The notes: generated from the letters alone by a model not told the origin. Shown: positions 1 to 9,745, numbered from the stretch's first letter. The stretch is 64,000 nucleotides of DNA from Methylobacterium sp. WL1 (GCF_008000895.1 NZ_CP042823.1:6036501-6100500), one strand, 5' to 3'. Numbers and translations are program-made.

Positions 1-340
1 CGCGCGCTTGTTTGCCGGCGTCCGACGCGTAGGCGTTGAGGATCGCCGCCAGCAGGCCCGGAAACCGCGCCTCCACCTCGGCGCAGCGCGAGTGGTTGCG
101 CATCTCCACTCCGTGGCGCTCGCTCCGGATCAGGCCCGCCTCACGCAGCACCTTGAAGTGCGCGGACAGCGACGATTTCGGGATGACCCGGTCGCCCAGG
201 GCGGAGACGGCGGAACAGGCTTCGACGCAGCCCGACCGCATGATCTGCGCGTAAATCGCCGCCCGATTCGGGTCGGACAGGGCGTGGAGGATCGCCTCCG
301 GTCGGATGTCCTCGATGGCGGGGTGAAACAGCGGCCTCAT
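1..340 (-). CDS. ArsR-type HTH transcriptional regulator (3' end off window)
   Basis: Partial gene, cut by the left edge; 113 codons are visible from an ATG at 340. The product opens with MRPLFHPAIEDI and continues into a winged-helix region typical of ArsR regulators: an early helix containing HALSDPNRAAIY, a recognition helix around SSLSAHFKVLREAGLI and a wing around RSERHGVEMR. No clear metal-binding CxC is seen in the ArsR position; the cysteines present (GCVEAC) lie between the first helices. It diverges from the SDR gene at 448 with a palindrome between them, the usual layout of a repressor controlling its neighbour and itself. The ligand is unknown. Confidence 0.8.
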   Translation of the reverse strand, partial: MRPLFHPAIEDIRPEAILHALSDPNRAAIYAQIMRSGCVEACSAVSALGDRVIPKSSLSAHFKVLREAGLIRSERHGVEMRNHSRCAEVEARFPGLLAAILNAYASDAGKQAR

Positions 341-375
341 GATTTCCGCATGTAGGGTCTTGATCCGCGCACCGT

Positions 376-396
376 TAGTTCCGAAATTCCGAACTA
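376..396. promoter_or_regulatory. 21-bp palindromic operator between the ArsR-type gene and the SDR gene
   Basis: Outer arms TAGTTC and GAACTA are exact inverted repeats, and 18 of 21 positions are symmetric. It lies 35 bp upstream of the regulator start and about 50 bp upstream of the SDR start. That the ArsR-type protein binds here is an inference from position and symmetry. Confidence 0.55.
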
Positions 397-447
397 TGGG
401 ACTAAGGCGGCCATACCGGCGCCGGTCCCGTGCCGAGGTTAGCACAC

Positions 448-1194
448 ATGTCGAAGCTCGAGGGCAAGGTCGCCGTGGTCACCGGCGCATCGAAGGGCAT
501 CGGGGCCGGAATCGCAACGGCGCTGGCGCGGGAGGGCGCCGCGGTCGTGGTCAATTACGCCAGCAGCCGGGCGGATGCCGAGGCCGTGACCGCGGCCATC
601 AACGCGGAGGGCGGCAAGGCCATCGCGGTGCAGGGCGACGTATCCAAGGCTGCCCAGGCGCAGGGCTTGATCGCGGCCACCGTGACGCAGTTCGGCCGGC
701 TCGACGTGCTGGTCAACAATTCCGGCGTCTACGAGTTCGCCACGCTGGAGGAGATCACGGAGGCGCATTACCGCCGGCTGTTCGACGTCAACGTGCTGGG
801 TGTCCTGCTGACCAGCCAGGCCGCCGCGCCGCATCTCGGCGAAGGCGCGAGCATCATCAACATCTCGTCGGCCATCACCCACGTGCACACGCCCGCCGCC
901 GCGGCCTATGCCGGGACCAAGGGGGCGCTGAACGCGATCTCGGGCGTCCTGGCCAATGAGCTGGCGCCCCGCCGGATTCGCGTGAACGTGGTCAGCCCGG
1001 GCTTCGTGGTGACCGAGGGCACGCATACGGCCGGAATCGTCGGCTCCGAGATGGAGGCCGGCTTCATCGCCCAAACGCCGCTCGGCCGCGCCGGACGACC
1101 GGACGACATCGCTGGCGTGGTCACGTTCCTGGCCTCCGACGACGCCCGATGGCTGACCGGCGAGGTGATCACCGCCAGCGGCGGGATCCGCTGA
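448..1194 (+). CDS. SDR family NAD(P)-dependent oxidoreductase
   Basis: Classical short-chain dehydrogenase, 248 aa, the usual family length. The cofactor motif TGASKGIG lies at residues 13-20, an NNSG motif follows near residue 91, and the catalytic Ser141, Tyr154 and Lys158 are present (YAGTK). The ATG at 448 was chosen over the GTG at 430 because the protein then begins MSKLEGKVAVVTG as in the family, with GAGG 9 bases upstream. It probably reduces or oxidises a small carbonyl/alcohol substrate in the cytosol; the sequence does not reveal the substrate. Divergent from the ArsR-type regulator and likely under its control. Confidence 0.9.
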   Translation: MSKLEGKVAVVTGASKGIGAGIATALAREGAAVVVNYASSRADAEAVTAAINAEGGKAIAVQGDVSKAAQAQGLIAATVTQFGRLDVLVNNSGVYEFATLEEITEAHYRRLFDVNVLGVLLTSQAAAPHLGEGASIINISSAITHVHTPAAAAYAGTKGALNAISGVLANELAPRRIRVNVVSPGFVVTEGTHTAGIVGSEMEAGFIAQTPLGRAGRPDDIAGVVTFLASDDARWLTGEVITASGGIR

Positions 1195-1539
1195 TCCGCA
1201 ACGCCCGATTCCGCGTGGTCATCGGCGACGGGGCCGCGCGGGTTCCCGAAACGGTCGTGCCGTAGGCGCACGCCGTTGCCCCGAGGCGGGTATTCCAGGT
1301 GATTCGTCTCGACAGCTGGCTTCTGCCGTTCGGGACGATACGCCAAGCCTTGTACGGTGGAGACGGGCACCAGTTCCGGGACAGCACGCCGCCTTATTAC
1401 GAAGCGCGGGCCGCCCGCTGCCGTGATCGGCGCCGATGGCGCCAAAAAGGGGTGCGTTCCCTGTAGGGCTGCGACGCGGTCCGGATTGCTTCACGATCCG
1501 GAACGGCCTTAGACCGAAACGCGGTCGAAGGGAGCGGAC
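1195..1539. other. Non-coding gap, nothing recognised
   Basis: Between the SDR gene and the RsbQ-like gene. Short open frames exist on the minus strand but none gives a recognisable protein. The promoter for the hydrolase-kinase pair should lie here; I see no convincing motif. Confidence 0.5.
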
Positions 1540-2337
1540 GTGTCGGTCCTCCAACGTCACAATGTGCGGGTCGCAGGATCCGGCGAGACTGCCATGGTCT
1601 TCGCCCACGGGTTCGGCTGTGATCAGAACATGTGGCGCTTCGTGGCACCTGCGTTCGAGAACCGCTTCCGCACCGTCTTGTTCGACCATATCGGCGCCGG
1701 CGGGTCGGATCTGTCGGCCTACGACCCGGTGAAATACGCAACCCTGGCGGGCTACGCCGACGACGTCGTGGCGGTGTCGCGTGCGCTCGGCGTGAGGGGC
1801 GGCGTGTTCGTCGGCCATTCGGTGAGCGCGATGATCGGCATCCTCGCCTGGAAGCGGGCGCCAGACCTGTTCGACAGCCTCGTCCTGGTCTGCCCGTCGC
1901 CGCGCTACATCGACGACGGCGATTACGTCGGCGGCTTCACTCCGGCGCAGGTGGAGGAACTGCTCGACTTCCTCGACAGCAACCACATGGGCTGGTCGCA
2001 CACGATGGCCCCAGTGATCATGGGCAACCCCGATCGGCCGGAACTCGGGCAGGAACTCACCAACAGCTTCTGCCGCACGGATCCCGAGATCGCCAAGCGC
2101 TTCGCCCGGACCACCTTCACGTCGGACAACCGGGCTGACCTGGATGGCGTCACCGCCCGATGCCTCGTCATCCAGTGCTCGGACGACATCGTCGCGCCGC
2201 AGCAAGTCGGCGCGTATGTCCACCGCAAGCTGCCGAACAGCACGCTGGTCCATTTCGAGGCGTCGGGCCATTGCCCGAACCTGAGCGCCCCGGAGGAGAC
2301 CATCGCGGCGATCGAGGCCTTCGTCCTTGGCGGCTAA
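1540..2337 (+). CDS. RsbQ-like alpha/beta hydrolase
   Basis: 265 aa, GTG start with GGAGCG upstream. It matches the RsbQ/KAI2/D14 type of alpha/beta hydrolase: GHSVSAMIG carries the nucleophile Ser94, Asp216 follows QCSD, and His244 sits in GHCPN. Several stretches resemble Bacillus subtilis RsbQ, for example NPDRPEL, FCRTDPEIA and CSDDIVAP. In B. subtilis, RsbQ supplies an unidentified small molecule or signal to the PAS domain of the phosphatase RsbP. Here the next gene overlaps by 11 bases and encodes a PAS-containing hybrid histidine kinase, so the two are probably translated together and work as a sensory pair. Partner and ligand are inference. Confidence 0.85.
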   Translation: MSVLQRHNVRVAGSGETAMVFAHGFGCDQNMWRFVAPAFENRFRTVLFDHIGAGGSDLSAYDPVKYATLAGYADDVVAVSRALGVRGGVFVGHSVSAMIGILAWKRAPDLFDSLVLVCPSPRYIDDGDYVGGFTPAQVEELLDFLDSNHMGWSHTMAPVIMGNPDRPELGQELTNSFCRTDPEIAKRFARTTFTSDNRADLDGVTARCLVIQCSDDIVAPQQVGAYVHRKLPNSTLVHFEASGHCPNLSAPEETIAAIEAFVLGG

Positions 2338-4363
2338 GGGCGACGCGCCGCCCTGCGCCCCCGGGCCGGACGTCGACGACCTCGAAGACCTCTTCGAGAA
2401 CGCCCCGTGCGGCTACGCCTCGGCCCTGCCGGACGGGCGGTTCTCCCGGGTCAACCGGACGCTGGCCAACTGGCTGGGCTATCCGCCCGCGGAACTCGTC
2501 GGACGCAGGTTCCTCGATCTGCTGACCATTGCGGGCAAGATCTATTACGAGACCCATTTCGCGCCGCTCCTGCGCCTGCAGGGATCGTTCAAGGAGGTGG
2601 CGTTCGATCTGGTGCGCCGCGACGGAACGACCCTGCCGGTCATCGCCAACGCAGTCGTCCGCCGGGACGACGCGGGCGACGTCCGCTTCATCCGGATCAC
2701 CGCGTTCGATGCCTCGGACCGCCGCCGCTACGAGCGCGATCTCCTGGAGGCCCGCCGCCACGCCGACCAGGCAAGGATCGCCTTGCAAGACCTCAACCTG
2801 ACGCTGGAGGCCCGGGTGGCGGAACGGGCCCGCGCCCTCGATCGGGCGTGGCGGCTCTCCCCGGATCTGTTGGTGGCGGCGGATGCCGTGGGCGTCGTGA
2901 CGGCCGTGAATGCCGCCTGGACGACCCTGCTCGGCTGGCAGTCCGCCGATCTCGTCGGGCAAAAAGTCTCCGCGTTCATCCACCCGGACGACCTTGCGGC
3001 GGCCCAGGCTGCGCTGGCCGGAATCGTGACGGCTCCCGTGAGTGTCCCGTTCGAGTCCCGCCTGCGGCACGTGGACGGGAGTTATCGCCGCTTCGCCTGG
3101 ACGGGGGCGTTCGAGGACGGGCAGATCTACGGAACCGGCCGGCATACCACCGCGCAGCACGAGCAGGCCGACGCGCTGCAGCGAGCGGAGGAGGCGCTGC
3201 GCCAGTCGCAGAAGCTGGAGGCGGTCGGCCAGCTTACCGGCGGCGTCGCCCACGACTTCAACAACCTGCTGACCATCATCCGCTCGTCAGTGGACTTCCT
3301 GCGCCGCCCCGACCTGCCGGCGGAAAGGCGCGACCGCTACATGGATGCCGTGTCCGACACGGTCGACCGCGCCACGAAGCTGACGAGCCAGCTCCTGGCC
3401 TTCGCCCGGCGCCAGACGCTCAAGCCCGAGGCGTTCGAAGTCGGCGAGCGCCTGCGCGGCGTGGCCGACATGCTCAACACCCTGACGGGTGCGCGCATCC
3501 AGATGCGCACCGACCTGCCGGCCGCACCCTGCTACGTGAAGGCGGATCTCAGCCAGTTCGAGACCGCCTTGGTCAACATGGCGGTCAACGCTCGTGACGC
3601 CATGGACGGCGAAGGCACGCTCACGCTCCGGTTGACCTGCGCCAGCGCCCTGCCGCCGATCCGCGGCCACGCGGCCGCCCTCGGTCCGTTCGCGGCAGTG
3701 TCGCTCACCGATACCGGGACCGGCATCGCGCCGGACATGCTCAGCCGCATCTTCGAGCCGTTCTACACCACCAAGGAGGTCGGCAAGGGCACCGGCCTCG
3801 GGCTCAGCCAGGTGTTCGGGTTTGCCAAGCAATCCGGTGGCGACGTCGCCGTTCACAGCGTCGTCGGCAGTGGCACGACCTTCACGCTCTACCTGCCGGA
3901 GATCGACGTCGTGGCGCCGGAGGACCTTGTGGTCCCCTATCTCCGCGAGGGTTTTCCGGCGGGCGGCGGCCAGCACGTCCTGATCGTCGAGGACAATGTC
4001 GAGGTCGGGCGCTTCGCCACCCAGATCCTGGAGGATATCGGCTACCGGGCGACCTGGGCGGCCAACGCCGAGGATGCGATCGAGAAGCTCGGGCCGGACG
4101 GCGCCGGCTTCGATGTGGTGTTCTCCGACGTGGTGATGCCCGGCATGGGCGGCATCGCGCTTGCGCGGCTGCTCCAGCGCCGGATACCGAACCTGCCGGT
4201 GCTGCTGGCGACCGGCTACAGCCACGTCCTGGCCCAGGACGGGCTGCACGGGTTCGAGCTGATCCACAAGCCATACTCGGCCGATCAGCTCGGCCGCATT
4301 CTCGGCCGCGTGCTGTCGCCGGCGTTCGGGCAAACGATGACGGAGATCGAGCCGCGAGGGTGA
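2327..4363 (+). CDS. PAS-PAS hybrid sensor histidine kinase with C-terminal receiver
   Basis: 678 aa from a TTG start inside the end of the RsbQ-like gene; no ATG or GTG lies near the N-terminus, so the start is somewhat uncertain. Domains in order: PAS 1 (about 20-125), a helical linker probably coiled-coil (135-175), PAS 2 (180-285), a HisKA dimerisation helix with phospho-acceptor His309 in GGVAHDFNN, an HATPase domain (about 400-525, with [10 protein letters not shown] and [11 protein letters not shown]), and a receiver (545-665) with phospho-acceptor Asp601 in FSDVVMPG and acidic residues in IVEDN. No membrane segment is seen, so it is a cytosolic sensor. PAS 1 is the likely point of contact with the RsbQ-like hydrolase. 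No separate output regulator lies next to it. Confidence 0.9.
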   Translation: MAAKGDAPPCAPGPDVDDLEDLFENAPCGYASALPDGRFSRVNRTLANWLGYPPAELVGRRFLDLLTIAGKIYYETHFAPLLRLQGSFKEVAFDLVRRDGTTLPVIANAVVRRDDAGDVRFIRITAFDASDRRRYERDLLEARRHADQARIALQDLNLTLEARVAERARALDRAWRLSPDLLVAADAVGVVTAVNAAWTTLLGWQSADLVGQKVSAFIHPDDLAAAQAALAGIVTAPVSVPFESRLRHVDGSYRRFAWTGAFEDGQIYGTGRHTTAQHEQADALQRAEEALRQSQKLEAVGQLTGGVAHDFNNLLTIIRSSVDFLRRPDLPAERRDRYMDAVSDTVDRATKLTSQLLAFARRQTLKPEAFEVGERLRGVADMLNTLTGARIQMRTDLPAAPCYVKADLSQFETALVNMAVNARDAMDGEGTLTLRLTCASALPPIRGHAAALGPFAAVSLTDTGTGIAPDMLSRIFEPFYTTKEVGKGTGLGLSQVFGFAKQSGGDVAVHSVVGSGTTFTLYLPEIDVVAPEDLVVPYLREGFPAGGGQHVLIVEDNVEVGRFATQILEDIGYRATWAANAEDAIEKLGPDGAGFDVVFSDVVMPGMGGIALARLLQRRIPNLPVLLATGYSHVLAQDGLHGFELIHKPYSADQLGRILGRVLSPAFGQTMTEIEPRG

Positions 4364-5040
4364 CGTTCCGGCTCAGAGACGCGGGCCAGGTCCGACGGCA
4401 TGCGCCAATCTCCCGCCCGGGTGGCAGCCGAGAACGCGGCACGGAAGTAAGAGCGACGGGCCACAGAGGGCCATACTCATCCACGGATCCCAGGTTTCCG
4501 CGGACCCTTCAGCCGCTGCCCCGTCGCGGAGACCATAGTTGCCGGCCAGGCGGGGCAGCCATATGCCGCCCGTTACTGCAAACACCTGGGAAGGGTCGAG
4601 ACCTGCGCGTCTTGCACTTGCAGATGACGGCAACTGCTTGCCGACGGGATCGGGTGTTCACTGTCTGCCATTGCCTTTGGCCCGCAAGCCTTCGGGAATG
4701 TCCCGTCTCTGGACGGGGACAGGAAGATTCCGGGCGCGCCGCATCCTCTGCCCGGAGCGGCGAACCGGAAAGCTTAGCATTCGGGGAGCACGATGCGTGA
4801 GGCCGCTCGCTACCGACGTGGAAGCTGGTTCGCCGTAAACACTCGCGTGAACGCGGGGACCGTGAGGCGAGCCTGAGCGTATCAGCGCAACGCCGCAGGC
4901 CAAGACTTCGAGCACGATCGATCGACCCCGACGGCAAGCGGTGGGCCGGCCCAGAGGAAAACGGCGGCGCGCGCAAGCGGCCGCGAACACCCGGCGCCTT
5001 TGAGGAGCCCGGCTATCCAATCGGAAAGTCCCGATCCGCC
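4364..5040. other. Long non-coding gap, no gene recognised
   Basis: About 680 bases between two convergent units. Open frames on both strands have atypical composition and match no family I know. A minus-strand stretch near 4560-4640 (SARRAGLDPSQVFAV) faintly recalls the helix-turn-helix of IS66-type accessory proteins but stops matching at once. It may be a decayed element or simple intergenic DNA. Confidence 0.4.
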
Positions 5041-5310
5041 CTACGCGTCGTCAGCTGGAACGAGGGTCTTCAACGCCTCGTTGACGCGGTCCTGCCAGCC
5101 CGGGCCGTCCTTCTGGAAATGGGCCAACACGGCGCTGTCGAGGCGCAACGTGACCATCTCGCGCGCGCCCGGGACCGCCGTCGGGCGGGGAGCCGACGGC
5201 GCGGGTGGTGGAGGAGCAGCGGCGGGCTTGGCGGTCGTGGCGGCTTTGAAAGCCGCCTCGGCGGCCGCGCGCGGATCGGTGAAGCGGCGGCGGTTGCGAT
5301 CGTCGGCCAT
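5041..5310 (-). CDS. DUF4415 (BrnA-antitoxin-like) small protein
   Basis: 89 aa. The C-terminal half (MVTLRLDSAVLAHFQKDG, then GWQDRVNEALK) is the ribbon-helix-helix signature of the DUF4415/BrnA family; the N-terminal half is a disordered Ala/Pro-rich linker. In type II systems BrnA binds DNA and neutralises BrnT, but no BrnT toxin lies next to it; the neighbour at 5317 is unrelated. It is therefore better read as an orphan RHH DNA-binding protein. The gene follows the 5676-5317 gene by 6 bases, suggesting co-transcription. Confidence 0.75.
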   Translation of the reverse strand: MADDRNRRRFTDPRAAAEAAFKAATTAKPAAAPPPPAPSAPRPTAVPGAREMVTLRLDSAVLAHFQKDGPGWQDRVNEALKTLVPADDA

Positions 5311-5316
5311 CGGCCC

Positions 5317-5676
5317 TCAGTCCTTCGCGACGGCTTTCTTCGGCGCGGCCTTCTTGGCGGCACCTTTTGCAGTCTTGCTCGCGATCTTGGCGGCGGCCTT
5401 GGCTTCCTTCTCGGCAACCTTGGCTTGCACCTCGGCGGCCTTGACCTCGGCCTCGGCCGCTTCCTTGGCGAGACGCAGCGAACGCAGCTTCAGCGTCCGC
5501 TCGTCGATCGCCTTGATCGACGCGTGGTGCTCGGCCATCGCCTGCGCGCCCTCGCGGGCCATGCGCTCGGCCCGCTCCGCACGCTCGGCGCGGTTGTCGG
5601 CCCGGGTCTTCGCTTCCGCTTCCGCGTCGCGGATGTCCTCGGCCTCGTCGAGGTCGGTCTCAGTCTCGTCGCTCAT
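5317..5676 (-). CDS. Hypothetical charged, helical protein (DUF6481-like)
   Basis: 119 aa, highly charged and Ala/Glu/Lys-rich. Residues 25-95 look like one long helix or coiled coil (repeating RAERAERAER and AEAEVKAAEVQAK), followed by a basic tail KKAAPKKAVAKD. There is no signal peptide or membrane segment. I recall similar conserved hypothetical proteins in Methylobacterium and relatives, but no function is known to me. It lies directly upstream of the RHH protein and probably shares a transcript with it. Confidence 0.65.
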   Translation of the reverse strand: MSDETETDLDEAEDIRDAEAEAKTRADNRAERAERAERMAREGAQAMAEHHASIKAIDERTLKLRSLRLAKEAAEAEVKAAEVQAKVAEKEAKAAAKIASKTAKGAAKKAAPKKAVAKD

Positions 5677-5979
5677 CCTGTGCCTTTCGCCCCGGTCCAG
5701 CGGAACCGCGTCCTGCGCGTCGCGCGCCGGAACGGTCTCTGGAGCGGGTCCGGCCTGTTCGAGGGGTGAAGGGGCAAGGCCGGATGATCCGCCCCGCCGC
5801 GCCGTCCTGAGACGACTGTTCGAGGCCGTGATCGCAAAGGCACTAGCACGCTCCCGCGCCGGATGGCGAATCCGGCCTGTTGATCGTGCTCGACAGACGA
5901 ACGTATTCGTCTCGGATCGTGGAGCGCCTGTTCAATCGAAACCGGCGCCTCTGCCTCGGCGCGCGCCGTCTATTCGCTC
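5677..5979. other. Non-coding gap, nothing recognised
   Basis: Lies between the tonB stop codon and the start of the small charged protein, both on the minus strand. It should hold the promoter of the latter; no clear element is seen. Confidence 0.4.
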
Positions 5980-6966
5980 TCAGCGCACGCGATAGTTGAG
6001 CGGGATCGTCACCGAAAGGCTCGGTTGCGTCACGCCGGGGGGCGCCGGCGGCAGGCCGCCCCGCACCGCCGCCAGGGCGGCGCTGTCGATCTGGCCTACG
6101 CCGCTGGACCGGGCGAGGCCCGCGCCCGACACCGCCCCCGAACGCATCACCGTGAACCGGACCATGGCGGTACCTCCGGCGGTGCCGGCGGCGGCGCCTG
6201 GATTCATCCGACCATGGATCGCCGCGCTGATCGCTCCGGTCCATTGCCGCAGCGCGCTCGGATCGCTGCCCGCGGCGGCCCGGCCGGCGGCGTTCTGGCG
6301 CGATGCCGACGCCGAGTTGCGCGCCTCGGCCCCCTGCTGGGCCTTGGCCTGCTTCGCCTTCGCTTCGCGGGCTGCCTTCTGCTTCGCTTCGCGGATCTCC
6401 TCGAGACGCTCCTCGCGCTTCTGCTCGCGCAGCTTCTCTTCGCGGATCTTGCGCAGCTTCGCCTCGCGCTCGGCCTTGATCTTGGCCGGATCCGGCGTCG
6501 GCTTCGGCGGCTCCTCGGTCTTGGCGACCTCGGTCGGCGGCGGCGCCAGCGGCTCGGCGGACTCGGCTGTCGAGGTGATGACCTCGCTCTGGGCCTCCAC
6601 CGGAACGACCTCCTGCGGCGGCTCGGTGACGGCCTCGGTCTCGTCCGGCTTGACCTCGGTCATCTCGGGCGGTGGCGGCTGCACGGCCTCGTCGGGCGGC
6701 AGCTCCACCGGCTTCGCCTCCGGAGGCGCGGCCTGGCTCATCTGCTGCTCCGCCGGAGCCTCGGTCGAGGCCTCGGTCATCACCGGCGCCAGATCGATCG
6801 AGATCTGCTGCTCGCCGGGGGGCGCCGGCGGTGTCAGCCGATAGAACATCACCGCCACGAGCACGAGCGCGTGCAGCGCGAACGCGACCAGGAAGGCGGC
6901 GAGCAGCCCGGTCGGGCGCGGCTCGCCGGGCCCGGCCGACAGATCCGTCGAAGTCAGCGTGCTCAT
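5980..6966 (-). CDS. tonB: TonB-family energy transducer
   Basis: 328 aa. One N-terminal membrane anchor (about residues 20-42, LLAAFLVAFALHALVLVAV) is followed by a long periplasmic Pro/Glu-rich stretch (50-170), a Lys/Arg/Glu-rich helical segment (165-215), and a C-terminal TonB domain (about 245-328) with MVRFTVMRSGAVSGAGLARS and the terminal strand SVTIPLNYRVR. TonB carries proton-motive energy from ExbB-ExbD to outer-membrane receptors for siderophores, cobalamin and similar ligands. It is the last gene of exbB-exbD-tonB and starts 5 bases after exbD. The linker is longer than in E. coli TonB. Confidence 0.93.
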   Translation of the reverse strand: MSTLTSTDLSAGPGEPRPTGLLAAFLVAFALHALVLVAVMFYRLTPPAPPGEQQISIDLAPVMTEASTEAPAEQQMSQAAPPEAKPVELPPDEAVQPPPPEMTEVKPDETEAVTEPPQEVVPVEAQSEVITSTAESAEPLAPPPTEVAKTEEPPKPTPDPAKIKAEREAKLRKIREEKLREQKREERLEEIREAKQKAAREAKAKQAKAQQGAEARNSASASRQNAAGRAAAGSDPSALRQWTGAISAAIHGRMNPGAAAGTAGGTAMVRFTVMRSGAVSGAGLARSSGVGQIDSAALAAVRGGLPPAPPGVTQPSLSVTIPLNYRVR

Positions 6967-6971
6967 GGATG

Positions 6972-7445
6972 TCAGCGGGCGGTCTCTGCGGGGGCGGCCG
7001 GTGCCGCCGGGGCGGGGCCGCCCGGCGACTGCGCGATCAGCGACACCTTGGTGAAGCCTGCCTGCCCGACGAGGCCCATCACCTGCATGATCTTGCCGTA
7101 GGGCACGTCCCGGTCACCCCGGACCAGGATCACCTGATCCTTGTCGGCCGACGCCATCTCGCGCAGGCGCGGAACCAGGCTGTCCATGGTGAACACCTCC
7201 TTGGCGATCGACGGGTTGCCGTCCTTGTCGACCGTGACCTCCTGCGGCTTCTTCGACTGCGCGACCTTGGCGGCTGCGGTCTTGGGCAACTGTACCGGCA
7301 CGCCGGTCGTCATCAGCGGCGCGGCGACCATGAAGATGATCAGCAGGACCAGCATCACGTCGACCATGGGGGTCACGTTGATGTCCGACATCGGCAGGTC
7401 GTCGTTGTCGTCATCGTCGCTTGCGCGGGGCGATGCCATCGCCAT
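6972..7445 (-). CDS. exbD: ExbD, TonB-system proton-channel subunit
   Basis: 157 aa. An acidic N-terminus (DDDDNDD) and the conserved SDINVTPMVDVMLVLLII lead into the single membrane helix; the Asp in MVDVML is the proton-binding residue of the ExbD/TolR family. The rest is a periplasmic domain containing VDKDGNP and RGDRDVPYGKIM, both family hallmarks. Translation starts about 150 bases after exbB ends, and tonB follows 5 bases downstream, so the three form one unit that energises outer-membrane transport. Confidence 0.95.
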   Translation of the reverse strand: MAMASPRASDDDDNDDLPMSDINVTPMVDVMLVLLIIFMVAAPLMTTGVPVQLPKTAAAKVAQSKKPQEVTVDKDGNPSIAKEVFTMDSLVPRLREMASADKDQVILVRGDRDVPYGKIMQVMGLVGQAGFTKVSLIAQSPGGPAPAAPAAPAETAR

Positions 7446-7594
7446 GGCGGCGTCTCCGAATGAAGGTGTTCGGCCCGGTTCGAGCCAGGGTTCGAGGCGT
7501 CCTCGGCCGCAGCACGTCGCCGACCGGTTGGGCGCCTTGGATCAGGGGCGGCGCGCCGGGCCCGCTCGCGAAGGGCCCCTGCGCCGCAGGAGAC

Positions 7595-8290
<696 letters not shown>

Positions 8291-8420
8291 CGCGGGCTCC
8301 TGGGATCGTGGTGTCACGCGGCCGGGGGCCGCCATCGCATCGAGGGGCGGCGAAAGCCGCTGGCCGTCCGGCGGCGCGCCGCCGGGCGGTGTGGTCGAAC
8401 AGACCCTTATGGCGCCCGCA

Positions 8421-8897
8421 TCAACGGTCGAAGGCGAGGCCGGCCTTGCTCTCGGTCTCAGTCCGCTCCAGGCATGCCTCGCGGGCGGCATCGCCGCCAT
8501 CGCAGGCCAGAACGTCGTTCAGCAGCACTCGTCCGACCTTGCCGCAGGCGATGCCCGGGAAGTCGAAGATCTTCACGATGGTCTTGCGGGCCGGCAGGGG
8601 GCCGAGTTCCACCGCGACGCGCTTCTGGGCGACGCCTTCGGGATCGAACGCGAACAGGTCGACCTTGTACGATTTGAGGCCAACGCCCTTGGCATTGTCG
8701 ACCACCATGGTCACCCGGCAGGCCTCGCCCGCGGTCTCCAGCTTGTTGAGTTGCAGCTTCAGCGGCGTCTTATCGGCGCCGGCGTCCTGCGCCAGCGCGG
8801 AGGCGACAAGGAGCGCTGAGAGTGCGAAGCACGCGGCCGTATCGAGGGCGATCCGACCGATCCGTCGGCGGTACAGTGGGACGCTCAAGGCAAGCAC
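8421..8897 (-). CDS. Exported protein of unknown function upstream of exbB
   Basis: 158 aa. There is a basic N-terminus (YRRRIGR), a hydrophobic stretch about residues 20-35 and a probable signal-peptidase site after ASALA. The mature part (KTPLKLQLNKLET, then YKVDLFAFDPEGVAQKR) looks like a small beta-sandwich with four Cys that could pair (EACRV, GIACG, VLACD, REACLE). It is separated from exbB by 130 bases in the same orientation, so it may be a periplasmic helper of the same transport system, but that is position-based inference. I recognise it only as a conserved hypothetical. Confidence 0.65.
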   Translation of the reverse strand: MLALSVPLYRRRIGRIALDTAACFALSALLVASALAQDAGADKTPLKLQLNKLETAGEACRVTMVVDNAKGVGLKSYKVDLFAFDPEGVAQKRVAVELGPLPARKTIVKIFDFPGIACGKVGRVLLNDVLACDGGDAAREACLERTETESKAGLAFDR

Positions 8898-8960
8898 CAG
8901 GCTGATTTCCTCTTTTCTCAGGGTCGGCTGTCGCCGGACCAGACCGTCGAAGCGGCCGAC

Positions 8961-9452
8961 TCAGTGAAGCACGACCCGCCGCGGGCAGGCTGCCGGCGCT
9001 AGGCGCTCCGCCGCCGCGTCGAGGGTCGCCACGGCGGCACGGACCGCCTCGACCAGGCGGGGCGCCGCTTCCCGCCCCGTGATTTCGGCGGCGGCCTCTT
9101 CAAGTTCCGCCCAGAGCCGACGTCGTCCACGACCGATTAGGGCGACCAGGGCGCATTCGTGGCCGGTGACCCGGCAACAGCTCGCAGGCATGAAGGACCA
9201 GTCGTCCTCGCGCTCCGCCCGGAGCGCACGCACAATCGCAACCACGCTCGCGACGAAACGGCAGCCTTCCGTTGCGCCAAGCAGCTGCTCCGCGCCGTCG
9301 TAGGCGGCATTCCAGCAGGCGATGTCGCTGGTCATATATCCGGCCGCGACGAACCGAGCGACCGACAGGGCCAGGATATCGGCCTCATCGCCGCACACGT
9401 CGGCGACCCGCTGCATTGCCGCATGACTGGCCGGTGTCGAAGGCGCGCTCAT
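8961..9452 (-). CDS. Hypothetical cytosolic helical protein
   Basis: 163 aa from the ATG at 9452 (MSAPSTPASH); a longer frame opens upstream but with atypical residues. The protein is Ala-rich and predicted all-helical. It has Cys at ADVCGDE, at SDIACWN and in a cluster CCRVTGHEC, which could bind a metal. No signal peptide, membrane helix or known domain is recognised. The same-strand gene ahead of it in transcription is outside this group, so it may be monocistronic. Confidence 0.5.
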   Translation of the reverse strand: MSAPSTPASHAAMQRVADVCGDEADILALSVARFVAAGYMTSDIACWNAAYDGAEQLLGATEGCRFVASVVAIVRALRAEREDDWSFMPASCCRVTGHECALVALIGRGRRRLWAELEEAAAEITGREAAPRLVEAVRAAVATLDAAAERLAPAACPRRVVLH

Positions 9453-9716
9453 TGGGACTCCGCTCCGTCCCGTCGGGTTCGGGAACTTCCGGCGAGTGTC
9501 CGCCCGAACCGGACGATCACCAGTCGGGGCAGTAGCTATGGGCGCTTCCTGGATCAAGGCCCGACGAGAAAATCAGAGCAGTTCCAAACTGTTAGTTGGA
9601 AGCGTGGCCATTCTCGGACTTGCTGGAATATCCCGGCTTAATCTGCCGAAAGGTCCCAATTCCTCGATTGTTTTCGCGGTGTACCTCTCCTTCCCACGGG
9701 GAAATTTCTCGGTTCC

Positions 9717-9745
9717 CTTGATGGGGTTGGCGCGCTTGGCCATAT
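9717..9745 (+). promoter_or_regulatory. Sigma32 (RpoH)-like heat-shock promoter of hsp20
   Basis: CTTGAT (9717-9722) and CCATAT (9740-9745) are separated by 17 bases, resembling the alphaproteobacterial RpoH pattern (CTTG, 17-18 bases, C-Y-T-A-T). Transcription would start near 9752, giving a leader of about 125 bases that holds the ROSE-like element. Confidence 0.5.

Noticed and set aside
4364..5040. Possible IS66-type transposase accessory fragment on the minus strand
   Set aside because: Only about 15 residues look similar, with no inverted repeats or second transposase gene; too weak to call.
5317..5676. Histone H1-like protein
   Set aside because: The Lys/Ala/Pro tail is only 12-15 residues long and the rest is acidic coiled coil; composition alone does not support it.
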